A program made the position numbers and the translations under genes. From Deltaproteobacteria bacterium (GTDB lineage: Bacteria; Desulfobacterota; Desulfobacteria; Desulfobacterales; JAFDDL01), in assembly GCA_019310865.1 (NCBI GenBank), contig JAFDDL010000121.1:1-8944 (forward strand): a stretch of 8,944 bases of DNA, read 5' to 3'. Positions 1-6,084 of this stretch are shown here, in pieces. Numbering within the stretch: the stretch's first letter is position 1; each line of letters begins with the position of its first letter. The notes under the pieces are model-generated. The model was not told the origin of the DNA. It did not search any database and saw only the letters and a program-made list of their open reading frames with translations.

Positions 1-1
1 T

Positions 2-244
2 GAAATATTAGGTACGATGACACCCGGATTCCATCTTGCGTTGATGGAACCGCCCTATAATCGCAATCTTATCGGGTCAACCCTTACCCATCTTGGCAAC
101 AGTGGGGCGCTGGAAAAAGGGGCGATATTAGCGGTGGAGCATGCCGGCCAGGAGCGGATTCCGGCACAACTAGCGGGATATACGCTAAAAGATCAAAGAA
201 AATATGGAAAAACCCTTGTGTCATTTTTAGTTTATGACGTATGA
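2..244 (+). CDS. rsmD: 16S rRNA (guanine966-N2)-methyltransferase RsmD, 3' part
   Basis: Only the C-terminal 80 codons are present; the frame is open from the window edge. The fragment reads as the end of a Rossmann-fold SAM-dependent RNA methyltransferase: a hydrophobic strand leads into LMEPPYNRNLI, where the family's motif IV (usually DPPY or NPPY) lies, followed by a helix and a closing strand pattern (RKYGKTLVSFL) typical of RsmD. RsmD methylates G966 of 16S rRNA during 30S assembly in the cytoplasm. The next gene, 43 nt downstream, is coaD, and rsmD-coaD is a widely conserved bacterial pair, which supports the call. An oddity is Glu (codon GAA at 47-49) where Asp or Asn is expected in motif IV. 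The SAM-binding N-terminal half lies outside the window, so another member of the same methyltransferase fold cannot be fully excluded. Confidence 0.85.
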   Translation, partial: EILGTMTPGFHLALMEPPYNRNLIGSTLTHLGNSGALEKGAILAVEHAGQERIPAQLAGYTLKDQRKYGKTLVSFLVYDV

Positions 245-271
245 GTTTGAGAGATGAACCGACTACATGGA

Positions 272-279
272 AAGGGAAG
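272..279 (+). promoter_or_regulatory. Ribosome binding site setting the coaD start
   Basis: The purine run AAGGGAAG lies 8 nt before the ATG at 288. An in-frame ATG at 267 lacks a comparably placed site and would add seven residues absent from the family's usual N-terminus, so 288 is preferred. Confidence 0.6.
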
Positions 280-287
280 TCTTAGAT

Positions 288-788
288 ATGGAGCGAATAG
301 CGATTTATCCGGGATCATTTGATCCGGTTACCAATGGCCATCTGGATATCATTGAACGTGGACTGAAACTGTTTGACAAGATTATTGTGGCGATTTTGAT
401 CAATCCGGCCAAAAAGCCGCTTTTTTCCGGGCAGGAGCGTGTGGAGCTGTTAGAATCAAGCTTATCACATCTGCCCAATGTGGAAGTGGATACATTTTCG
501 GGCCTTTTGGTCGATTATGCGGTTCAGCGAAATGCCCATGCGATATTACGAGGGATGCGGGCAGTATCGGATTTTGATTATGAATTTCAGCTTGCATTGA
601 TGAACCGGCGATTCAATCGGAAAATCGAAACGGTATTTCTAATGACAGGTCTGCGTTGGATTTTCACCAGTTCTTCAATCATCAAGGAGGCGGCACAATT
701 TGGCGGTAAAATTGAAGAACTGGTGCCACCGGTTGTTTTCGAAAAACTGAAGGAACGCTATGATAGTCTGAATTTAGCGGATGCATAA
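288..788 (+). CDS. coaD: Phosphopantetheine adenylyltransferase
   Basis: CoaD transfers AMP from ATP to 4'-phosphopantetheine, giving dephospho-CoA in the penultimate step of coenzyme A synthesis; it is a cytoplasmic, usually hexameric nucleotidyltransferase. The 166-residue product has the normal length. Visible motifs are PGSFDPVTNGH at residues 8-18, containing the nucleotidyltransferase (T/H)xGH signature with His18, then Lys42 in NPAKKP, Arg88 and Arg91 in ILRGMRAVSDF, and the C-terminal FTSSSIIKE (126-134) matching the family's SSS phosphate-binding segment. The start at 288 is chosen because it has a well-spaced ribosome binding site and gives the family's usual N-terminus; ATG 267 is an alternative. 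The stop codon shares its last base with the start of the following LysR gene (TAATG), so translation of the two is probably coupled. Confidence 0.97.
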   Translation: MERIAIYPGSFDPVTNGHLDIIERGLKLFDKIIVAILINPAKKPLFSGQERVELLESSLSHLPNVEVDTFSGLLVDYAVQRNAHAILRGMRAVSDFDYEFQLALMNRRFNRKIETVFLMTGLRWIFTSSSIIKEAAQFGGKIEELVPPVVFEKLKERYDSLNLADA

Positions 789-1735
789 TGGATCTTTGGC
801 AACTAAAAATTTTCTGTAAGGTCGTGGAGCTCAACAGCTTTTCAAAAGCGGCAACGGTGGTTCATCTTTCCCAACCCACTGTCAGCAGTCATATCAAAGA
901 GCTGGAAAACAGTGTCGGCTGCCGCCTGATCGATCGATTGCCCAAAAAGGCGATTCCCACAAAGGCGGGTGACCTTCTTTACGAATATGCCAGAAAACTG
1001 TTATCGTTGCGTGATGAAGCACAAATGGCATTATCTGACTTTCAGGGAATGATAAAGGGCCGGCTTTGTATCGGCGGCAGCACCATTCCGGGGGTGTATA
1101 TATTACCCCGTATCATCGGTCGATTCACCCAACGGCACCCGGACGTAACGGTATCCTTGATGCAGGGTGATACACAGCAAGTGACTGAAGATGTGATATC
1201 GGGTGATTTGGAGCTTGGGGTGGTGGGTGCCCGTAGCGATGACCCTGTCATTCGGCAGGAAGCGATTGTGAATGATCAATTGCGTCTGGTAGTGCCCCGG
1301 GGTCATAAATGGGCTGATAACAGCTCGGTTACCATGGATATGCTGCGCTGCGAGCCGTTTATCATTCGAGAGCGGGGCTCGGGAACCTTGCGATCGATTC
1401 AGGAACGGTTTTCCAGCAAAGGATACGATCTGGCATCGTTACGGATTGTTGCCGAAATGGGCAGCACCGAGGCGATTTGCCAGGCCATCAAAGCCAAAGT
1501 GGGTTTATCGATACTTTCCACTGTGGCTGTAACCGACGATGTAACGGCTGATCGACTCAAGACACTGGATATTGAGGGGGTGACGTTAACGCGTCGATTC
1601 TATTTAACTTTGAATCGGCAACGAACGCCGTCTCCCGTAAGTCGAGCGTTTATCGATTTCATACGAACGGATACCACTTCTATAGAAGCAGGTCATGGGC
1701 CTTTCACTGACGGACAACGCCAGGATCGTTCTTGA
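788..1735 (+). CDS. LysR-family transcriptional regulator
   Basis: The 315-residue protein has the standard LysR layout: an N-terminal winged helix-turn-helix (residues 1-60, recognition region around SFSKAATVVHLSQPTVSSHI at 17-36), a linker helix to about residue 85, and a periplasmic-binding-protein-like effector domain from about 90 to 295. The effector domain has typical elements such as GDLELGVVGAR, the RERGSGT loop and GLSILS. From memory of the families, the N-terminus (IFCKVVELNSFSKAA) and effector domain resemble the selenium-metabolism-associated LysR subfamily of sulfate-reducing bacteria; that assignment is an inference, and target and ligand are unknown. LysR genes are often transcribed away from their target, but this one sits inside a same-strand cluster, overlapping coaD by 1 nt and nrdJ by 41 nt. 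The residues after about 297 (polar, TDTTSIEAG onward) look like a non-conserved tail lying over the nrdJ start. Confidence 0.93.
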   Translation: MDLWQLKIFCKVVELNSFSKAATVVHLSQPTVSSHIKELENSVGCRLIDRLPKKAIPTKAGDLLYEYARKLLSLRDEAQMALSDFQGMIKGRLCIGGSTIPGVYILPRIIGRFTQRHPDVTVSLMQGDTQQVTEDVISGDLELGVVGARSDDPVIRQEAIVNDQLRLVVPRGHKWADNSSVTMDMLRCEPFIIRERGSGTLRSIQERFSSKGYDLASLRIVAEMGSTEAICQAIKAKVGLSILSTVAVTDDVTADRLKTLDIEGVTLTRRFYLTLNRQRTPSPVSRAFIDFIRTDTTSIEAGHGPFTDGQRQDRS

Positions 1736-3590
1736 GAAACGATACCTGAAAAAAGATGAAAAGGGCCGGCCCCGGGAAACATCCGAAGAACTGTTTGACC
1801 GGGTGGCCGGGAGCATCGCAGAGGCGGATCGTCTTTTTGACCCGGAAGCGGATGTTGCAAAAACCAAAAAGAATTTTTTAAACTTATTTCAAAACTTGTG
1901 GTTCCTGCCAAATTCTCCCACATTGATGAATGCCGGCCGTAAGCTTGGACAACTGGCAGCCTGTTTTGTCCTTCCCATCGATGATTCCATGGAAAGTATT
2001 TTCGACGCATTGAAAAATACGGCCCTGATTCACAAAAGCGGTGGTGGGACCGGGTTCGCCTTTTCAAGAATTCGACCGGAAAATGATCTGGTGATGTCCA
2101 CTGCCGGTGTGTCGAGCGGCCCCCTATCCTTCATGTCGGTTTTTGATGTGGCCACAGAAACGGTTAAACAGGGCGGCACGCGCCGGGGTGCCAACATGGC
2201 AGTTCTGCGTGTGGATCACCCGGACATCGAAGCGTTTATCACGTCAAAGAACAACCCCGAAGCACTGACCAATTTCAATATATCAGTGGGTTTGACCGAT
2301 CGTTTCATGGCGGCTTATTTTAAGGATGCCGATTACGACCTGATCAATCCGAGAACCGGAAAAACCGTTCGATGCATTTCGGCCGGAGCTGTATTTGACC
2401 AGCTGATCTCGTCGGCCTGGCAAACCGGGGAGCCGGGGGTTTTGTTCCTGGATCACATCAATCGTAACAATCCAACCCCTCATCTGGGTGATATCGAAGC
2501 GACCAATCCCTGCGGTGAACAGCCGCTGCTGGCCTATGAATCGTGTACCCTGGGATCCATCAATTTGGCCCGAATGGTGTCAAAGAACCGGTTGAATGCC
2601 GATCGTCTCAAGAAAACGGTGACCGAGGCGGTTCATTTTCTGGACAACGTTATTGAGATCAATCGATATCCCCTGGCGCAGATCGAAAAGGTGAGCAAGC
2701 AGAACCGTAAAATCGGTCTGGGTGTCATGGGCTTTGCCGATATGCTGATCACCCTTGGCATTCCTTACGATTCAGAGGATGCAATTGACCAGGCCGAAAC
2801 CGTCATGGCGTTGATTTCAGATGCGTCCCGTGACGCTTCCGCCCAACTGGCTCGTCAGCGAGGTAATTATCCGGCATATCAACACAGCCGGCATGATCAG
2901 TCCGAGATTTCGCATGTGAGAAACGCCACCACCACGACCATTGCGCCCACCGGCACCATCAGTCTCATCGCCGGCACATCCAGCGGGGTTGAACCGATTT
3001 TTGCCGTGGCCCATGCCCGAAAGGTGCTCGATGGAGAGACATTATTTGAGATGCACCCGCAGTTTGTTGCCATCGCCAAAAAGAGACGTTTTTACAGCGA
3101 CGTACTTGCCAGGGAGATTGTCGAAAACGGTTCGGTTCAGTCACTGGATAAAGTGCCGGACGATGTGAAGGCCCTGTTTCGAACCTCCCACGATATTGCT
3201 CCCATATGGCATGTCCGAATCCAGGCGGCGTTTCAAAAATATACGGACAATGCGGTTTCAAAGACGGTTAACTTACCGGCCCAGGCAACCCATAAAGACA
3301 TCAGGGATATTTACCTGGCGGCCTATGAGCAAGCGTGCAAAGGTGTGACCATTTATCGATATGGCAGCCGGGATCAGCAGGTGCTCCAGATTGGATCACT
3401 GCAAAAAGAATCGGCGCGGATTGCCCCGCGGCCTCGCCCGCAACGAACCAGTGGGATCACCGAACGAATCCAGACCGGTTGCGGCAAACGCTATGTCCTG
3501 ATGGGTATCTGTCCGGAATGCAGCGGCGTGATCAGCCATGAGGAGGGGTGTTTGAACTGCCATTCGTGCGGGTACACCAAATGCAGCTGA
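1695..3590 (+). CDS. nrdJ: Adenosylcobalamin-dependent ribonucleotide reductase (class II)
   Basis: NrdJ reduces ribonucleotides to deoxyribonucleotides using a thiyl radical generated from adenosylcobalamin, so it needs neither oxygen nor a glycyl radical partner. The 631-residue protein shows the RNR core: Cys90 in AACFVLP and Cys284 in ESCTLGSIN as the redox pair, the finger loop NPCGE (271-275) with the radical Cys273 and Glu275, GGTRRGANM from about 160, and PTGTISLIAGTSSG from 418. The C-terminus carries Cys596 and a cysteine-rich tail (Cys606, 609, 619, 622, 625, 630) fitting the zinc ribbon that often ends NrdJ. Many NrdJ proteins are 700 residues or more because a TSCPD domain lies before this tail; here only its opening (about residues 585-601) seems to remain. 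The start at ATG 1695 gives the expected N-terminus (NARIVLEKRYLKKD) but has only a weak, close site (AGCAGG), consistent with coupling to the overlapping LysR gene. Confidence 0.96.
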   Translation: MGLSLTDNARIVLEKRYLKKDEKGRPRETSEELFDRVAGSIAEADRLFDPEADVAKTKKNFLNLFQNLWFLPNSPTLMNAGRKLGQLAACFVLPIDDSMESIFDALKNTALIHKSGGGTGFAFSRIRPENDLVMSTAGVSSGPLSFMSVFDVATETVKQGGTRRGANMAVLRVDHPDIEAFITSKNNPEALTNFNISVGLTDRFMAAYFKDADYDLINPRTGKTVRCISAGAVFDQLISSAWQTGEPGVLFLDHINRNNPTPHLGDIEATNPCGEQPLLAYESCTLGSINLARMVSKNRLNADRLKKTVTEAVHFLDNVIEINRYPLAQIEKVSKQNRKIGLGVMGFADMLITLGIPYDSEDAIDQAETVMALISDASRDASAQLARQRGNYPAYQHSRHDQSEISHVRNATTTTIAPTGTISLIAGTSSGVEPIFAVAHARKVLDGETLFEMHPQFVAIAKKRRFYSDVLAREIVENGSVQSLDKVPDDVKALFRTSHDIAPIWHVRIQAAFQKYTDNAVSKTVNLPAQATHKDIRDIYLAAYEQACKGVTIYRYGSRDQQVLQIGSLQKESARIAPRPRPQRTSGITERIQTGCGKRYVLMGICPECSGVISHEEGCLNCHSCGYTKCS

Positions 3591-3594
3591 TATC

Positions 3595-3602
3595 AGGAGG
3601 GG
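3595..3602 (+). promoter_or_regulatory. Strong ribosome binding site for a TTG start
   Basis: AGGAGGGG lies immediately after the nrdJ stop codon; the AGGAGG core is 6 nt from the TTG at 3607. This near-perfect anti-16S match decides the non-ATG start of the downstream membrane protein gene. Confidence 0.75.
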
Positions 3603-3606
3603 TCAC

Positions 3607-4638
3607 TTGAAACACGTATTGTTCGGATTTATCATCGGTATCGCCAATATTATCCCCGGGGTTTCCGGTGGGACCTTTGCCCTGATATTGGGAATCTATC
3701 CGAGATTGCTCGATGCGCTGGGCGCCTATGACGCTCCCCTGGCCGGACAGATTTACAAAAAACTGAAGACCCGACAGTTTACCGATCTACGGAAATTGAT
3801 CCTGACCGATCAATTTTACTTTCTTGCCGCTTTAGGCGCTGGGGCCGTGCTGGCCATATTGCTGTTGAGTCGACTGCTCAAATATTGCCTCGAAAATCAT
3901 TATGAGGCCACTTACGGACTTTTTCTGGGGCTCATTGTCTTTTCAATCCCCATTCCCTACCGGCTGCTGAACCGGAAATCAGTTCCCGCCATGTTCTGGA
4001 TGGTCGTCGGAATCGGACTGACATTGCTGATCAGTGTTCAGGTGGATCCGGCTGTCAAATTGCTCGAAAAGAGCCATTATTATCAGATGATTTTAGAAGG
4101 TGGACAGGCCTTGGGCCTGCTCGATTATGGGCTTTCGCAATATGTGTCCGTATTCTTTGTGGGAATGCTGGCCATTTCAGCCATGGTGCTGCCCGGGATC
4201 AGCGGATCGTTCATACTGCTGGTTTTCGGGATGTATTATCAGGTAATATCGGCCATTTCCCGTATTCAAAACGGCTATCCGGAAGACTTGATGTTTCTGG
4301 GGGTATTTGCCGCGGGAAACTTATGCGGCCTGGTGGTTTTCGTCCGGCTGTTCAATTATCTGTATAAACGATTTCAGGATCAAACCATTTTTTTTCTCAT
4401 TGGCCTGATGGTGGGCTCCTTATATGCGCTTTGGCCTTTTAAGGCATTCCAAATTACAGATATTTATATAAAAATAAATGATGGGATTGCTCTTGTGCAC
4501 GGGTATAAAGCCTATGGCAATACCGTTCGGCTTTGGGATGGGATTCAGGAACTGGTGCCGGTGGTCTCGACGTTTCTGCTGGGCGCTGCGCTGATGTTTT
4601 TTTTCAGCCGACGAGATAAGCCTGCGGCAAAATCATAA
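3607..4638 (+). CDS. popT: DUF368 family polyprenyl-phosphate transporter (PopT-like)
   Basis: This 343-residue, very hydrophobic protein matches the DUF368 family, whose members were recently shown to recycle undecaprenyl phosphate across the cytoplasmic membrane for cell-wall and envelope polysaccharide synthesis (PopT). The family signature is at the extreme N-terminus (GIANIIPGVSGGTFALILGI, residues 11-30). A second related motif, MVLPGISGSFILLVFGMYY, has its Pro at residue 196, consistent with an internal duplication and inverted-repeat fold. Several further hydrophobic segments are visible (for example around 70-90, 105-120, 130-145, 230-245, 258-280 and 318-335), ending in a basic cytoplasmic-looking tail (SRRDKPAAKS). 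It starts at TTG (3607) behind a strong ribosome binding site, 16 nt after nrdJ, so it is probably co-transcribed with it, though no functional link is evident. Its stop is only 2 nt from the convergent pcm stop. Confidence 0.9.
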   Translation: MKHVLFGFIIGIANIIPGVSGGTFALILGIYPRLLDALGAYDAPLAGQIYKKLKTRQFTDLRKLILTDQFYFLAALGAGAVLAILLLSRLLKYCLENHYEATYGLFLGLIVFSIPIPYRLLNRKSVPAMFWMVVGIGLTLLISVQVDPAVKLLEKSHYYQMILEGGQALGLLDYGLSQYVSVFFVGMLAISAMVLPGISGSFILLVFGMYYQVISAISRIQNGYPEDLMFLGVFAAGNLCGLVVFVRLFNYLYKRFQDQTIFFLIGLMVGSLYALWPFKAFQITDIYIKINDGIALVHGYKAYGNTVRLWDGIQELVPVVSTFLLGAALMFFFSRRDKPAAKS

Positions 4639-4640
4639 GT

Positions 4641-5294
4641 TTATTGCCAGCCATGCTCGCCAACCAATTTTACGAACCGGCAACCGCCCAAGTTGGTTTG
4701 GTGTATGCCGTCTTCATCCCGGGTCAGTTTGATTAAATCCTGGGCATATTCGGTTCCCACCGGAAGTACCATCCGTCCGCCCATGGCCAATTGATCAACC
4801 AGAACTTTCGGTATTTTGGGAGAACCGGCGGTTACGATGATGGCATCAAAGGGGCTTTCATCTTTCCAGCCGGTTGTTCCATCCGAATATCGGGTAATGA
4901 GATTATGATATTTCAGTTTGTCAAATAACTGCCGGGTGCTGATATACAACGTATGGATTCGTTCGATGGTATAGACTCGAAATGTGATTTCAGCCAGAAT
5001 GGCGCCCTGATATCCGGATCCGGTTCCGATTTCAAGTACTCGATCATCACGGGTCAATTCCAGGGCCTGGGTCATTTCGGCAACAATATAGGGTTGGGAA
5101 ATGGTTTGCTGATCACCGATGGGAAGCGGATGATCTCCGTAGGCCTGATCTGAGAGCGCCTCACTGACAAACAGGTGGCGTGGAACCTTACGCATGGCTG
5201 CCAGCACATGCTCATCGACAATGCCCCGGGCCTCTATCTGTCGGCGAACCATCTCTTCGCGTTGGCGAACATACTTTAAAGATTCTTTGATCAT
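4641..5294 (-). CDS. pcm: Protein-L-isoaspartate O-methyltransferase
   Basis: Pcm methylates abnormal L-isoaspartyl residues in aged proteins with SAM, starting their repair to normal aspartate; it is cytoplasmic. The 217-residue product is close to the usual 205-220. Family marks are LPIGDQQTISQPYIVAEMT (57-75, the substrate-side conserved block), SAM motif I VLEIGTGSGYQGA (86-98), the acidic ribose-binding Glu111 in YTIER, the FDAIIVTAG strand (149-157), LPVG (177-180) and the terminal RFVKLVGEHGW. ATG 5294 is 4 nt past the ygfA stop with no clear ribosome binding site, so translation is probably coupled; Met15 (MVRRQIEARGI) is an alternative start nearer to the shorter family N-termini. 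It is probably the second gene of a two-gene unit with ygfA. Confidence 0.95.
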   Translation of the reverse strand: MIKESLKYVRQREEMVRRQIEARGIVDEHVLAAMRKVPRHLFVSEALSDQAYGDHPLPIGDQQTISQPYIVAEMTQALELTRDDRVLEIGTGSGYQGAILAEITFRVYTIERIHTLYISTRQLFDKLKYHNLITRYSDGTTGWKDESPFDAIIVTAGSPKIPKVLVDQLAMGGRMVLPVGTEYAQDLIKLTRDEDGIHQTNLGGCRFVKLVGEHGWQ

Positions 5295-5298
5295 CCGG

Positions 5299-5886
5299 TT
5301 ATATTTTGTAGATTATCCGCTCATCGGTTATGATGATATCCACATGTTTATCATGGGACTCCATGGGCACCTGGGGCACCATCTGGTCTTCGACGGCTAC
5401 GGCCACTTTTCTTGCCGTGATCGGCAATTTTGGGATCAGGCGGTCATAGTAGCCGTCCCCAGGTCCGATTCGTCCCCCCTTTTCATCAAACGCGATGCCG
5501 GGAACAACGGCAATATCGATACAATCAATGGGAACGACTTTACACCGTTTATAGTTTGGAATTCGGTTTCCGTTAGGCCCGTTGATGAGATCTTTTTCCG
5601 GGTTGTCTATTTTGTAAAGTGTTATTTTGGGGCGCTCCGTGTCGATCAGGGGCAAAACAACCAGTTTTCCTTGTTGCAAGCTGCGGTTAATTATCGCGTG
5701 GGCGTCCACTGACCAACCACCGCCGGCATACAAAAGAGTGATTTTGGACTCGAGGAAATTTGCAAAATCAAACAATTTGTCTTCAACGATCTTATTTTTA
5801 TCACTCAGAACTTCGGGGGCAAGCGCGTTAAGCACGGTCGTTATCTGTTCTCGCAGCTCACGTTTTTTTTCTTTTATTTCTTCCAT
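5299..5886 (-). CDS. ygfA: 5-formyltetrahydrofolate cyclo-ligase
   Basis: The enzyme (also called 5,10-methenyl-THF synthetase; symbols ygfA, fau or MTHFS) uses ATP to convert 5-formyl-THF into 5,10-methenyl-THF, returning a folate storage form to one-carbon metabolism. The 195-residue protein has the N-terminal basic helix (KEKKRELREQI, about 5-15), the SVDAHAII segment (59-66), and the family signature PGIAFDEKGGRIGPGDGYYDRLI (129-151) with the RxGxGxGYYDR loop that binds nucleotide phosphate. It then shows ESHDKHVDIIITDE (176-189), matching the conserved HD...D.iiTe end. ATG 5886 has a good ribosome binding site (GGAGA, 6 nt upstream), and a near-consensus promoter lies 34-62 nt upstream. 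The next gene on the same strand is pcm. Confidence 0.94.
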   Translation of the reverse strand: MEEIKEKKRELREQITTVLNALAPEVLSDKNKIVEDKLFDFANFLESKITLLYAGGGWSVDAHAIINRSLQQGKLVVLPLIDTERPKITLYKIDNPEKDLINGPNGNRIPNYKRCKVVPIDCIDIAVVPGIAFDEKGGRIGPGDGYYDRLIPKLPITARKVAVAVEDQMVPQVPMESHDKHVDIIITDERIIYKI

Positions 5887-5892
5887 GAATTG

Positions 5893-5898
5893 TCTCCA
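5893..5898 (-). promoter_or_regulatory. Ribosome binding site for ygfA
   Basis: On the minus strand the sequence TGGAGA ends 6 nt before the ATG at 5886, a standard Shine-Dalgarno spacing that fixes this start. Confidence 0.6.
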
Positions 5899-5919
5899 TT
5901 AAAAATTTTTCAACCTGTG

Positions 5920-5948
5920 ACTATAATAACCTCAATTGTTTTTGTCAA
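5920..5948 (-). promoter_or_regulatory. Sigma-70-type promoter for ygfA-pcm
   Basis: On the minus strand a perfect -35 box TTGACA (5943-5948) is followed by exactly 17 nt and a -10 box TATAGT (5920-5925, 5 of 6 consensus bases). Transcription would start near 5912-5914, giving a leader of roughly 27 nt that contains the palindrome AAAAATTTTT (5901-5910) and the ribosome binding site. No operator could be assigned with confidence. Confidence 0.75.
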
Positions 5949-6084
5949 TCTCTGATAATCATTGACGAAACAAGCCCGGGATGTTAGTGCCTAAACACTC
6001 GCTGCGGCCGTCCGACGGGACACCGCCTTAATGGAAAACAGTCATCGTGGCTATCCGGTTGGGATAAACGGAGATCATTGAATT
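5949..6084 (+). other. Leader region of thrC, potentially structured
   Basis: This part of the divergent intergenic region carries no recognisable gene. Possible promoter pieces on the plus strand are weak: a -10-like GATAAT at 5954-5959 without a good -35, and TTGACG (5962-5967) with only TTAGTG (5984-5989) at the -10 distance. Two small inverted repeats follow: AGTG/CACT around a 6-nt loop (5986-5999), and a GC-rich hairpin at 6004-6026 made of GCGG/CCGC outside CCGT/ACGG with a CCG loop and a 4-nt bulge. Two 16-codon mini-ORFs (5981-6031 and 6031-6081) overlap by one base and end 3 nt before thrC, but neither has a convincing ribosome binding site. The thrC ribosome binding site is GGAGA at 6070-6074. 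Confidence 0.3.

Noticed and set aside
267..287. Upstream ATG as the start of coaD
   Set aside because: The added residues are not part of the family N-terminus and the ribosome binding site is placed for the ATG at 288.
1693..2067. Minus-strand open frame opposite the start of nrdJ
   Set aside because: Composition is Arg, Ser and Pro rich as expected for a shadow frame, and nrdJ clearly occupies the region.
3541..3548. Second AGGAGGGG inside the end of nrdJ, identical to the popT ribosome binding site
   Set aside because: It encodes the conserved EEG of the zinc ribbon tail and no plausible in-frame start for popT follows at the right distance.
5194..5712. Long plus-strand open frame opposite pcm and ygfA
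   Set aside because: It is antisense to two well-recognised genes, has no family-like features, and lacks a ribosome binding site.
5950..5966. Fur-box-like TGATAATCATT upstream of the ygfA promoter
   Set aside because: Only the central 11 bases, about 12 of 19 in total, match the Fur consensus; the outer half-site is absent and neither neighbouring gene is an iron gene.
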